Below are positions 51,395 through 60,313 of a stretch of 64,000 nucleotides of DNA, piece after piece. The stretch is from Candidatus Poribacteria bacterium. GTDB taxonomy: Bacteria > Poribacteria > WGA-4E > WGA-3G. The stretch is from contig PYIY01000067.1 of the NCBI GenBank assembly GCA_003635195.1, positions 20,227 through 84,226 of the forward strand. The letters are read 5' to 3'. Under the pieces are notes generated by a model. The model saw only the letters and a list, made by a program, of their open reading frames with translations. It was not told the origin of the DNA and searched no databases. Each line of letters begins with the position of its first letter. Within the stretch, counting starts at the first letter, position 1. The position numbers were made by a program, and so were the translations under genes.

Positions 51395-53055
51395 TTTTTG
51401 GACGCTCCTTCGATCACCTCTATAAGTTGATTCGCTTCGAGTTCCACATATTGGTCTATCTTGCCAGAGGGCCATTGGATTTCAAGGTGTGCGACTGTTT
51501 CATTTTTCCGCAATCCAAAGGTTAACACTGTTTCGCTTTGGGAACAGTAGCTGCTGCCGGTACGAACCATCTGTTGTTGAACACCATCATCAGATTTTAC
51601 TTGAATTTTTGCCCCGATTCCATCACGATTGCTACGGGTGCCTATTGTTCTGACTCGGAGGTAGTTATATGAAGGCGTACTATCGTTACGCAGGAGCCAT
51701 ACTTTGCCGTGCGCTTGCGTTGCCCCGTTATTGCTTATGAGAAGGTCAAGATCACCGTCATTATCGTAATCACCATAAGCGCAGCCGCGCCCGACACCTG
51801 CGCGTGTAAATCCAGCGGACTTAGTGATGTCTCGAAATGTGCCATCTCTTTGATTTCGGAACAGCGAAGGCATTTGCGCATACGAGGTATGTTGCTGATA
51901 GCGTGCCACTTCTGGTTCAATATGCCCATTGACACAAAACAGGTCAAGCCCGCCATCTAAATCACAATCGAAAAACAGGAGTCCAAACGTTAATAAACGG
52001 TGGCTTGCGGTGCCTATTTGGACGTTATCTGCTCTATCGGTAAAATAGGAATCCTCTGGTTCAGCATAAAAGAATGCAGTCTTCTCATTGCTAAAATTGC
52101 CGATAGCGATTGCGGTGCCGCCGGTGTTATAGACATCTGCTGCATCAATCCCCATACTTCCGCGCGCCTTCCCTATTTCACTGAAGGCGATTCCCATGAC
52201 GAGGGCTTCATCGGTAAATGTACCGTCCCCGTTATTCCGGTATAGAAAATTAGGTTCGGTATCGTTCGCCACTGCGAGATCGATCCAACCATCACGGTTG
52301 TAATCCAAAAGTGTAACACCGAGCGATTTACCTATCGGATTAGACAGCCCGGCTTCTGATGTTCTGTCGATAAATGTGCCATCACCTTGGTTACGATAGA
52401 ATCGACAGGATTGTCCCGTATAGACATTCGGCGTACAATAGGTGCGAGGTGGCGGCATTTCACCTGTGATATTCACTACACACGGAATATCTGTTTCAGG
52501 GGTCCACTCAACGTAGTTGCAAACAAAAAGATCTAACCAACCGTCGTTGTCGGCATCAAAGAAGGCGGCACTTGTCGACCAACTTGTATCGCCTACATTC
52601 GTGAATTCGGTGACATCCGTGAAAGTCTGGTCGCCGTTGTTTCGGAAGAGTCGGTTTTTACCTACATTGGTAAAGTAGATGTCGGGATCCGCATCATTAT
52701 CGTAATCGGCAACGGTTATCCCCATACCGTACATCGGGGAATTTAGTGCTGCTGCTTCAGTAACATCAATAAACTTTCCGTTTCCGATGTTTCGGTAAAG
52801 CCGAGGGGTATGGGTTGGGTCTACGCGTGTTAAATTTGTCCCATTCGCAAGTAGGATGTCCAAGTTCCCGTCAGCATCGTAATCCAAAAAGGCGCAGCCT
52901 GCCCCCATTGTTTCCGGCATATAACGTTTGCCGGTTGCCCCTGTGAAGTGCTGAAATTCGATACCCGCTGCGTCAGTGACATCCGTAAATTTTACATCTG
53001 CTTTTGCAGGAGGACATAACCAGATAAGAGCAAACGCGAAAACAAAAGCCCACAT
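51391..53055 (-). CDS. Secreted CRTAC1-like protein (VCBS/FG-GAP propeller with ASPIC/UnbV domain)
   Basis: This 554-residue exported protein has a signal peptide (1-19). Repeated calcium-binding-type units follow, such as DYDADGNLDILLANG, DYDNDADPDIYFTNVG, DADNDGWLDLFVCNY, DYNRDGWIDLAVAND and DYDNDGDLDLLISNN, which form an integrin-like propeller. The C-terminus is an ASPIC/UnbV domain (GIGAKIQVKSDDGVQQQMVRTG...LEIQWPSGKIDQYVELEANQ). Such proteins are extracellular and thought to bind ligands or other proteins. It is translationally coupled to the TPR lipoprotein gene. Confidence 0.9.
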   Translation of the reverse strand: MWAFVFAFALIWLCPPAKADVKFTDVTDAAGIEFQHFTGATGKRYMPETMGAGCAFLDYDADGNLDILLANGTNLTRVDPTHTPRLYRNIGNGKFIDVTEAAALNSPMYGMGITVADYDNDADPDIYFTNVGKNRLFRNNGDQTFTDVTEFTNVGDTSWSTSAAFFDADNDGWLDLFVCNYVEWTPETDIPCVVNITGEMPPPRTYCTPNVYTGQSCRFYRNQGDGTFIDRTSEAGLSNPIGKSLGVTLLDYNRDGWIDLAVANDTEPNFLYRNNGDGTFTDEALVMGIAFSEIGKARGSMGIDAADVYNTGGTAIAIGNFSNEKTAFFYAEPEDSYFTDRADNVQIGTASHRLLTFGLLFFDCDLDGGLDLFCVNGHIEPEVARYQQHTSYAQMPSLFRNQRDGTFRDITKSAGFTRAGVGRGCAYGDYDNDGDLDLLISNNGATQAHGKVWLLRNDSTPSYNYLRVRTIGTRSNRDGIGAKIQVKSDDGVQQQMVRTGSSYCSQSETVLTFGLRKNETVAHLEIQWPSGKIDQYVELEANQLIEVIEGASKK

Positions 53056-53450
53056 ACCGTGTTTTATGAATAGGACTTACGGAAACAAGTTTCCATGATT
53101 AAATCAACGAACCTTTTTGGAAATTGTGCAACTTCTTTGCCATTGGTTCTGATTTTATCATAGACAACAAAAAATTACAACTAAAATCTAAATGTCCGTT
53201 CAACAACCACGGAAAGCAGAAGCAAGGGTGTGTAAATATTTTGGCAGCGGGTTGTCAGGATCATGATTTTTCGGGATTGCAGCGTTAGCAGACATGATAC
53301 CGAAAACCGAATGGTCTTGGAATATGTTATTATAACACTTGATTTTCTTATCGAGTTGATTTAAAATAGATTTCATAAGGAACGCTGAATGAATAGGATT
53401 TGTGGAACGCGGTCTGTGGACTGTAGTTCTATGGTAATGGAGGTTTATTT
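53056..53450. other. Non-coding gap between divergent genes
   Basis: The gap separates the CRTAC1-like gene (minus) from the DUF3500 gene (plus). It contains an AGGACTTACG motif (53072-53081) directly followed by a small GGAAAC-AA-GTTTCC palindrome, and the ribosome site GGAGG before the GTG at 53451. A short minus-strand open frame (53200-53457) has no ribosome site and is not accepted as a gene. Confidence 0.5.
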
Positions 53451-54548
53451 GTGGCACACATACATACCGATTCTGAACTGAAGCCCTTGGTTATTCCTGC
53501 TTCAGCGACAGCCGAGCGGATGGCACAGGCAGCGGGGAACTTTTTGGATACGTTGACCCCCACTTTACGCGAGAAGACAGCACTCCCATTCGACGGAAAC
53601 GAACGCTTCCGGTGGCACTACATCCCAATCGAAATGTGGGAACGCGAAGGTGTCTCTCTCAAAGAACTCAATACGAAACAGCAGGCGGCAGCGTTCGCTC
53701 TCATGGAGAGTGGACTGAGTGCGAAAGGCTATCAGAAAGCGCGGGCGATTATCAATTTGGAGACAACGCTCGGTGAAATTGAACAAGCTGCCGGGGAAGC
53801 CCGGCTTGTCCGTGATCCGGGGTTTTACTTTTTCACTGTATTTGGTGATCCGACAGGCAATGGCGCGTGGGGGTGGCGTGCTGAGGGGCATCATGTCTCG
53901 CTCAATTTTACTGTCGTCAATCGCGAACTCATTTCGCCGAACCCGTCATTCTTCGGTTCTAATCCGGCAGAGGTGCCGCAGGGGGAGAAAAAAGGGTTAA
54001 GGGTCCTTGCCGCTGAAGAAGATATTGCGCGTAGGCTCCTTGTGAGCCTCAGTGATGCGCAAAAGGGTAAAACAATCATCAATGCCGAGGCACCGTCCGA
54101 TATTTTGACGCGTGATGTTCCTAAAGTTGAATTTGAGAGTGTTGAAGGGTTAGCTGCGGAGTCCATGGAAACACATCAGCGCGAAATCTTGATGGACCTC
54201 GTCCATGAATACATTGACCGACTCCCTGACGAGATCGCTCAAATTGAGCTCCGTAAACTTCGTGAAGGAAACGTCAGCGATATTCACTTCGCGTGGGCAG
54301 GTGGCGAAGCACCGAAGACACCGCACTACTATAGGCTGCACGGTCCGTTTTTCTTTGTGGAGTATGATAACACGCAGAACAATGCGAACCATATCCATTC
54401 TGTATGGCGGCACATTGCAGACGATTTTGGTGTCGATCTGCTCCGATTGCACTATCACAAAGCAGATCATCACGATCATGACGGTGACCACGATCACGAC
54501 CACGATCATGACGGTGACCACAATCACGACCGCGATCACGACCATTAG
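53451..54548 (+). CDS. DUF3500 protein with His/Asp-rich C-terminal tail
   Basis: This 365-residue protein matches DUF3500: residues about 20-330 include LPFDGNERFRWHYIP, LMESGLSAKGYQKARAII, DPGFYFFTVFGDP, GWRAEGHHVSLNFTVV, FFGSNPAEVPQG and HYYRLHGPFFFVEYDNTQNNANHIHSVWR. The family has no settled function. The last 26 residues are an unusual run of alternating His and Asp with a few Gly, Asn and Arg, likely to bind divalent metals. The start is GTG with GGAGG seven bases upstream. No signal peptide is evident. Confidence 0.85.
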   Translation: MAHIHTDSELKPLVIPASATAERMAQAAGNFLDTLTPTLREKTALPFDGNERFRWHYIPIEMWEREGVSLKELNTKQQAAAFALMESGLSAKGYQKARAIINLETTLGEIEQAAGEARLVRDPGFYFFTVFGDPTGNGAWGWRAEGHHVSLNFTVVNRELISPNPSFFGSNPAEVPQGEKKGLRVLAAEEDIARRLLVSLSDAQKGKTIINAEAPSDILTRDVPKVEFESVEGLAAESMETHQREILMDLVHEYIDRLPDEIAQIELRKLREGNVSDIHFAWAGGEAPKTPHYYRLHGPFFFVEYDNTQNNANHIHSVWRHIADDFGVDLLRLHYHKADHHDHDGDHDHDHDHDGDHNHDRDHDH

Positions 54549-54561
54549 GTGAAAAAAATAA

Positions 54562-54590
54562 AAAAGCCGCCAATAATCTTGGCGGCTTTT
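54562..54590. terminator. Bidirectional intrinsic terminator
   Basis: An 11-bp stem AAAAGCCGCCA/TGGCGGCTTTT with a seven-base loop has an A-run on the left and a T-run on the right. It separates the convergent DUF3500 and CBM9-like genes. Confidence 0.88.
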
Positions 54591-54607
54591 CTTGTAGACC
54601 TGTCCAG

Positions 54608-55465
54608 TTACTGATGGGATTTGAGTTTACCCCAGGTCGTCGCTAATTTATTTGTTGCTTCGACAGCGGTTACACCTGTATCACTGAGCACAATAAGTCC
54701 GGTTTTTTCGGAATTTTTACCGTAAACGACGGCATGGGGATACCATCCGTCCCAACCTCTCTGTCCATTCTGACCTTCGCCCTTGTCACCATCGTTGACA
54801 CAGATGCCGAGACCGAGTTCTACGCCTGCGCTGAACTGATCGCCTTCGATTTGCAGTTCTGCTGCAGAGAATCTAAATTCGTAGTAAGTTTTCTTGGCTC
54901 CCTCGTCTCGGACAATCGCGGCATCCTCAGCAGCGAGTCCAGGACTTCCATTCGTCTTCTCATTTTGTAGAATGACGTTTTCACCTGCACCATCCAAACC
55001 AATGTTGTAGAGGAAGAGCGGCAGTCCTGATTCGCGTTTACCAGTCGGTTCGAGAGCGAGTTGTGCGCCATCACCGTTCCATGCAGCGGCAGCGGCGTGT
55101 TCGTGTTCGTCATCGGTAACGCTGAGCGCGAGGTAAACCGCGTCAGCATCCCACGTAATCATAAAACAGGTTTCATGGTCGTTGGCATCGCTCCACTTAC
55201 CGCCGTTATATTCCTCAAAGGTTGTGACGGCTCCACCGTTGGCTTCAAATTCAACGCCACAGAACGCAGTGCCATCAGTCCCTGTAACAGCATCCATGAT
55301 TCCTGCCCATTCGCTAAGATCGCCGTCAATCTTAACAACGACACCCATCGGGGCATTATAGACATCATGAGTCTCGTTCCGCCATTGTGCGTTCGCAATA
55401 CCGATTGTCAACAAAAATACAGTGATTGTTGCCAGAGCCATGAAGCTAAAAACAGTTTTTTTCAT
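54608..55465 (-). CDS. Secreted CBM9/DOMON-like protein (paralogue 1) with C-terminal TTWG tag
   Basis: This is a 285-residue exported protein starting at 55465, where AAGGAG is seven bases upstream. It has a signal peptide (1-27) and a family-9-like sugar-binding domain (VVVKIDGDLSEWAGIMDAV..., TCFMITWDADAVYLALSVTDDEHEHAAAAAWNGDGAQLALEPTG...YYEFRFSAAELQ...VCINDGD-like end). It finishes VEATNKLATTWGKLKSHQ. That ending is shared with its tandem paralogue and, in related form, with the two LamG proteins at 48576-50261. It is probably a surface or extracellular binding protein. Confidence 0.85.
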   Translation of the reverse strand: MKKTVFSFMALATITVFLLTIGIANAQWRNETHDVYNAPMGVVVKIDGDLSEWAGIMDAVTGTDGTAFCGVEFEANGGAVTTFEEYNGGKWSDANDHETCFMITWDADAVYLALSVTDDEHEHAAAAAWNGDGAQLALEPTGKRESGLPLFLYNIGLDGAGENVILQNEKTNGSPGLAAEDAAIVRDEGAKKTYYEFRFSAAELQIEGDQFSAGVELGLGICVNDGDKGEGQNGQRGWDGWYPHAVVYGKNSEKTGLIVLSDTGVTAVEATNKLATTWGKLKSHQ

Positions 55466-55496
55466 TTTGAATCTCCTTTTTTGCATTGTTGTCTGC

Positions 55497-56342
55497 TTAT
55501 CGTGAGGATTTTAGTTTCCCCCATGTCGTGGCTAACTTATTAGCTGCCTCAACAGCGAGAACCTCATTGGTAAGTACAACAAGTCCAGTTTTTTCAGCAT
55601 TCTTTCCATGTACAACGGAGTGGGTGTACCATCCGCTCCAGCCCTTTTGTCCATTTTGTCCAGCGGCTTTGTCACCATCATTGACGCAGATGCCGAGGCC
55701 GAATTCAAAGCCATCGCTGAATTTATCACCTTTTACTTGTAGTTCTTTGGCTGTGAACCTGATTTCGTAGTAGGTTTTCTTTTCGCCTTCGTTGCGGACA
55801 ACAGCGATGTCATCACCGGGAACGATCCCGGGGCCACCGGGTTTTTCATTTAACGCGCCTGGTAGAATGTCCTTTGCTTTGTCATCTAAGCCGATATTGT
55901 AGAGAAACAGTGCACCGGGTGTCCGTTTTCCAGTCATTTCAAAGGCGAGTTGTGCACCGTCCCCATTCCATGCAGCCGCTGCAGCGTGTTCGTGCTCATC
56001 ATCGGTAACAATAAGCGCGATATAGACGGCTTTTGGATCCCATGTAATCATAAAACAGGTTTCGTGATCTTTCGCACCGGTCCATTTTCCGCCCCCATGT
56101 TCCTCAAAGGCGGTAACTTTCCCGCCGACACCTTCAAATTCAACACCACAGAAAGGTTTTCCATTGGTGCCTTTGACAGTATCAAGAACACCGTCCCATT
56201 CGCCAAGATCACCGTCGATTTTAACATCAATCCCGGTTAGTGCCTTATATTGGTCGTGGGTTTTACTACGCCATTGTGCGTCTGCTACAGTGTTTGCGAG
56301 TAAAACCAATAGGGCTGTTGCAATCCAAATATAACTTTTCAT
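55497..56342 (-). CDS. Secreted CBM9/DOMON-like protein (paralogue 2) with C-terminal TTWG tag
   Basis: This 281-residue tandem paralogue of the following gene has a signal peptide, an IDGDLGEWDGVLDTVKG opening, HETCFMITWDPKAVYIALIVTDDEHEHAAAAAWNGDGAQLAFEMTG, and the ending VEAANKLATTWGKLKSSR. I set the start at 56342, where GGAGAAAG precedes the ATG; this places it 13 bases after the stop of the PQQ-propeller gene. The pair looks clearly duplicated but more diverged than the LamG pair. Confidence 0.85.
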   Translation of the reverse strand: MKSYIWIATALLVLLANTVADAQWRSKTHDQYKALTGIDVKIDGDLGEWDGVLDTVKGTNGKPFCGVEFEGVGGKVTAFEEHGGGKWTGAKDHETCFMITWDPKAVYIALIVTDDEHEHAAAAAWNGDGAQLAFEMTGKRTPGALFLYNIGLDDKAKDILPGALNEKPGGPGIVPGDDIAVVRNEGEKKTYYEIRFTAKELQVKGDKFSDGFEFGLGICVNDGDKAAGQNGQKGWSGWYTHSVVHGKNAEKTGLVVLTNEVLAVEAANKLATTWGKLKSSR

Positions 56343-56355
56343 TTTCTTTCTCCAT

Positions 56356-57921
56356 TTAGCGGTCGCCGATAATTTCATTGTCGTTATCGCCACCCAGACA
56401 GAAAATGTAACGATCGCTTGTGCCTATATACAAGAACCCGTTGGCGACCGCGGGTGATGAATAGAGTTCTACGTTTCGGGTGACAGTTCTTGTGTTAAAT
56501 TCCCATTTCACTTTTCCATTGTCCGTAGAGAGTGCGTAAATATAGCCATTTTTCGTTGCAGCGTAGACAGTGTCGAGTGTTACAGCAGGTGAAGATACCA
56601 CCGGCGCACCGAGTGCAGTTTTCCACTTGCGTTTCCCATCCGTCGCCCGGAGGTAATAGACGGATCCATCACGGGAACCGAAGGTGACGTAGCCACCCTG
56701 AACGGCGATGGCTGTTAGGACAGCATCTTTTGCTTCATGTTCCCATACTGTGTCACCTGTTTCCACATCAAGTGCGACGACCTTACCGGCGGGTATAGGA
56801 TCACTGTCCGAAAAATTACCGCGTCCGAGTCCAAAAAAGACAAGATCGTCATACGCGCTCGGGCTTCCCCACACGGGATACGGCATCCGTTTTGACCAGA
56901 TTTCATCGCCTGTTTGCGCGTCAACGGCGTAAATCTGGTAATCGCCGTAGCCTGTACCGAAGTACAATTTACCTTTGTGTACAACCGGCGACATATCTGC
57001 GTGGCCCCCTTTATGGTGCCAAATTTCTTGTCCCTCTAAAGCATCAATGCAATAAACGCCGTCAGCACCTGCTGTAAAGTAGAGTTTCCCTTGACTGATA
57101 AAAGGCGTTGACTCTACATGGCTCGCTGTTTCAAAAGACCAAATTTGTTCACCTGTTTTTGCGTCGAGGCATCGGAGATGGCAGTTGCTGTCTTCATGGT
57201 AACCTTCCCCGATGTAGACCCGACCGCCAGCCACCGCGGGTGACGAGAAAATCGGGGTCGGTGAAACGTGCCGCCAGATAACCTCTCTGGATTCTGTATC
57301 GATACAGTACGTCGCACCCCCTGATGAAAAGATTGAACCGTGCGATGAACCTATATACAACCGATTCCCAGCAACCGCTGGCGATGAAGAGAAGTCAACT
57401 GCCATTGCCTCTTCTACTTTAAAAACCCACGCCGGTGTGCCGTTTGTTGGACCCGGGCGCGCGTCTAAATGCCCTGTTCGGTTCTTGTTCCCGCGGAAAG
57501 TTGCCCATGCTCTGTTGGCTTTTACATTATTTGCACCGACGATTATAGGGGTAGGGGTCTGTGCCATTTGGTAGATTCCTAACGTGGCACCAAAGACGAC
57601 AATCACACCAATAACAAACACAATAATCTTGTAGACAGGTGCGGCATCTCGGAACTTGTAGAAGAGCATTTTCACGGTATCTCGCGCAAAAACGAGTGCT
57701 GTGATCAGCGCGATACCAACAAACGCGAGAATTTGCGGGATAATGCTCAACAATGCCGTGAGGGGGCCCAGAAGCTGCGGGATGACTGCATACGCTGGAC
57801 TTGCTGTGCAGAAGAAAACAACAGTGAAGCACAGCGTTAGCACGAGTTTAACAGGGAAACCGAGCTTCAATGACTGGCGCGTATTGTCTATATGAGTCTG
57901 TTTTAAACTCGCTTTTTTCAT
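56356..57921 (-). CDS. Membrane-anchored PQQ-type beta-propeller protein
   Basis: This 521-residue protein begins with three hydrophobic segments (about 23-45, 55-78, 95-117), then a seven- or eight-bladed PQQ-like propeller with typical blades such as SSPAVAGNRLYIGSSHGSIF, CIDTESREVIWRH, SSPAVAGGRVYIGEG, LRCLDAKTGEQIWSF and YAVDAQTGDEIWSKR. It resembles BamB-type or quinoprotein-like propellers but lacks the enzyme signature of PQQ dehydrogenases. GAGG precedes the ATG. It lies 18 bases after the GATase-like gene and 13 bases before the CBM9-like pair, suggesting one operon. Confidence 0.87.
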   Translation of the reverse strand: MKKASLKQTHIDNTRQSLKLGFPVKLVLTLCFTVVFFCTASPAYAVIPQLLGPLTALLSIIPQILAFVGIALITALVFARDTVKMLFYKFRDAAPVYKIIVFVIGVIVVFGATLGIYQMAQTPTPIIVGANNVKANRAWATFRGNKNRTGHLDARPGPTNGTPAWVFKVEEAMAVDFSSSPAVAGNRLYIGSSHGSIFSSGGATYCIDTESREVIWRHVSPTPIFSSPAVAGGRVYIGEGYHEDSNCHLRCLDAKTGEQIWSFETASHVESTPFISQGKLYFTAGADGVYCIDALEGQEIWHHKGGHADMSPVVHKGKLYFGTGYGDYQIYAVDAQTGDEIWSKRMPYPVWGSPSAYDDLVFFGLGRGNFSDSDPIPAGKVVALDVETGDTVWEHEAKDAVLTAIAVQGGYVTFGSRDGSVYYLRATDGKRKWKTALGAPVVSSPAVTLDTVYAATKNGYIYALSTDNGKVKWEFNTRTVTRNVELYSSPAVANGFLYIGTSDRYIFCLGGDNDNEIIGDR

Positions 57922-57939
57922 CTGTGATTACCTCGCGTT

Positions 57940-59109
57940 TTATTTTGACGCTGTTATGAAGTCTACGGCGAAATGCACCAGGTTCTCAAGCATCCGACGA
58001 TTTTTAGAGACTTCCTGCCTCTGACTGTTACGGAGGTTGGTGATAAGATACATACCTTTGCCGTGCTGCAATTTAGCGACAACAATCTCTTTGCCGCCGT
58101 TGGTGGTCGCCAGCACTTGATATTTTTGATTCCATCCGCTCCATGAGTCATCCAGCGCAAGATCCCCTGAACGGATGCGGTGGGGTGCTTTAAAGAGTTC
58201 ACCAGCATCGGAGGTCGGTTGGAAATCATCTCGTCGTGAACTCTCTACGCCGTTAAGCGGTTCAGGTAACCATCCTGTACGACACGGGTTTTCTTCATCG
58301 CTATCTTGACCAGAGACAATCACGACCCCGCCCTTCTTCACGAATTCTTTAATCTGATTTTCTTGTTTGTTGTTAAGCCGGTATCTCCCATCTCGCGAAA
58401 GTGTACGGAAGCCGAGCCATAAGATATCTGCCTTGCTGAGTCCGGGTAAATCTCGATTTGTTGTGCCATGATAGGCGATCCAACGTTCTCCTATCGAATT
58501 GATGTCGGAGATAGCAGGCGACTCTTCCTTATAATTATCTGTCCTTAGGAGAAACAGTTGGATAGCATCTTCGCCTAACATTCCCTGAAGTTCTTTCAAG
58601 AGGCCAGGGGTCGAATCTCTTCTGGATACCTCGTCTTTATTGAGATATTTCTCGAAGTGCGTGAACATCCATCTGCCCCAACCTCTGTCTCTCTGTTTTG
58701 TGGCTTGCGTTTGGAACCATTTTCCTCTGGTGTGTGCGATGCTATTGATGCGTCCGCCTTTTTGCTCATAAAAGACAATAATCGGTTCACCGACTTTCAG
58801 GAAACCGATAATTTCTTTCCGATAGTCTTTCTCTCCTTTCCAAGTATCAAGCCGGATCTTGATCACCTCAAATTCGCTCGTCCCTTTAAGGTTTTCTTCG
58901 ACTTTGATATCCGCAGTCTGTCGTTCGGTATTGACGACTGTAATCGTTCCGTAAACAACGTTAGTACTTTCTTTGACGATCTCCGGCACGGAATAACGTT
59001 TTGCGATATAGCCTTCTGAAGCTGGCTGATATAGTAGTAGAAAACCAGCGGTAAGTAGACTCAGAAGATAGAACGGTTTCCAAATACGCTGTAATTTGTT
59101 AGTTCGCAT
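57940..59109 (-). CDS. Exported protein with C-terminal GATase-like/DUF4159-like domain
   Basis: This 389-residue protein has an N-terminal signal or anchor (about 12-32). A first domain of mostly beta character (VVYGTITVVNTERQTADIKVEENLKGTSEFEVIKIRL) is reminiscent of OB- or beta-sandwich folds. The C-terminal half (about 190-389) resembles glutamine-amidotransferase-like modules: SKADILWLGFRTLS, IKEFVKKGGVVIVSGQDSD, VVAKLQHGKGMYLITNLRN. No catalytic Cys-His pair is evident, so it is more likely a structural or binding version. AGGAG precedes the ATG. It opens the run that includes the PQQ propeller and CBM9-like genes. The assignment is tentative. Confidence 0.7.
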   Translation of the reverse strand: MRTNKLQRIWKPFYLLSLLTAGFLLLYQPASEGYIAKRYSVPEIVKESTNVVYGTITVVNTERQTADIKVEENLKGTSEFEVIKIRLDTWKGEKDYRKEIIGFLKVGEPIIVFYEQKGGRINSIAHTRGKWFQTQATKQRDRGWGRWMFTHFEKYLNKDEVSRRDSTPGLLKELQGMLGEDAIQLFLLRTDNYKEESPAISDINSIGERWIAYHGTTNRDLPGLSKADILWLGFRTLSRDGRYRLNNKQENQIKEFVKKGGVVIVSGQDSDEENPCRTGWLPEPLNGVESSRRDDFQPTSDAGELFKAPHRIRSGDLALDDSWSGWNQKYQVLATTNGGKEIVVAKLQHGKGMYLITNLRNSQRQEVSKNRRMLENLVHFAVDFITASK

Positions 59110-59190
59110 TGAATTTATCTCCTATTGTAATGCTCTTTTTTCAGGTGGAATGTGCTTACGGGTACCCACAAGTTGGAACATCCGATAGGT

Positions 59191-60300
59191 TTATTGTGCT
59201 TTTCCTCTCGCTGCGATATTCCACACAGATTCGACAATCCCGTTACGGATGCCGTAATACCTGTCGTGAAGGTTTACGGTCGTACAACAGTGCGTTGGTA
59301 AAATTTCAAGTTTATCCCCTGGTTTGAGAGAAACGTTTGCATCGGATACCTGCAACTTTCCGTGCTCTTCAGAGAGTCCAGTCATCTCTACTCCGTTTAT
59401 GCCAACAGGTTGTGGGATACCAAACTCTTTTGCCAATACCTTTAAGCCTGTATCCACGATTATTCGATCTGCACTTGGACGGCTCACGACGGTTGCTAAA
59501 ACCGACAAGGCGCAGTCGAAATGATCCCCGATACCTTCTACGTTTCGGTAGGTGGAATCCATCAGGACATAAGAACCTGCCTGTACCTCAGTCATTTCTG
59601 GAATACTTCCTGTGATATTAAAGGTACCCGTACCACCGCCGCTCATGATAGGAACTTCCACATCGTGCTTTTCAAAGTAATGTTTTGTATCTACCAAACG
59701 TTGCATCGCCTCGCGCGTAGCGGTATCCCGTTCTGATCGGTTTGGTTTCGCGACGGTATGCCCTTCGTACCCCATTAACCCTTCAAAAATCAAGTTCGGA
59801 CTCCGATGTATCTGTTCTGCTAATTTTAGTGTAGGTTTGCCCGGTTCAACACCACATCGGTCCATACCAATATTCACCTCTATTAGCATTCTGACAGTTG
59901 CACCTTTGGCAGCTGCTGCCTCAGAGATGGCTTGCACGTTCTCAGCATTATCCACTGCAACCATAATCTCCGAATGTTTGGCGAGGTTGATGAGCCGAGC
60001 GATTTTTTGGGCACCGACGACTTGATTAGCGATCAGTACATCTCGAATTCCGGCGTGAATCACGGCTTCCGCCTCACCGAGTTTCGCGCACGTAACACCG
60101 ATGGCACCCGCTGCGATCTGTTTATGCGCAATGATCGGTGTTTTATGCGTTTTAACGTGCGGTCTTAAATCCGCATTGACTGTACTAAAATAGTTCGCCA
60201 TCGTTGCTATATTGGCTTCCATTTTGTCCAGATCAATCAGCAGTGCTGGCGTATCCAATTCCGTTTTATGCATACCGATAAATGGTTCGTTTGTATTCAT
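59191..60300 (-). CDS. D-threonine aldolase / D-serine deaminase-like PLP enzyme (DSD1 type)
   Basis: This 369-residue fold-III PLP enzyme has DTPALLIDLDKMEANI, LRPHVKTHKTPIIAHKQI (PLP Lys), EVNIGMDRCGVEPG, MSGGGTGTF and the C-terminal metal motif PTHCCTTVNLHDRYY (His and Cys). This is the DSD1/D-threonine-aldolase pattern. ATG 60300 has AGGAGG nine bases upstream and lies 13 bases after the stop of the FAH-family gene, so it is probably in the same operon. It would cleave beta-hydroxy D-amino acids or deaminate D-serine. Confidence 0.87.
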   Translation of the reverse strand: MNTNEPFIGMHKTELDTPALLIDLDKMEANIATMANYFSTVNADLRPHVKTHKTPIIAHKQIAAGAIGVTCAKLGEAEAVIHAGIRDVLIANQVVGAQKIARLINLAKHSEIMVAVDNAENVQAISEAAAAKGATVRMLIEVNIGMDRCGVEPGKPTLKLAEQIHRSPNLIFEGLMGYEGHTVAKPNRSERDTATREAMQRLVDTKHYFEKHDVEVPIMSGGGTGTFNITGSIPEMTEVQAGSYVLMDSTYRNVEGIGDHFDCALSVLATVVSRPSADRIIVDTGLKVLAKEFGIPQPVGINGVEMTGLSEEHGKLQVSDANVSLKPGDKLEILPTHCCTTVNLHDRYYGIRNGIVESVWNIAARGKAQ

Positions 60301-60313
60301 TGAGCAGTGCCTC

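Noticed and set aside
53200..53457. Short minus-strand open frame of about 58-85 codons
   Set aside because: It lacks a ribosome site, overlaps the divergent gene's start and shows no recognisable motif.
54440..54546. Coding strand uncertainty around the His/Asp repeat
   Set aside because: The complementary frames are mirror artefacts of the repeat (Val/Ile runs). The plus frame carries the DUF3500 motifs and a ribosome site.
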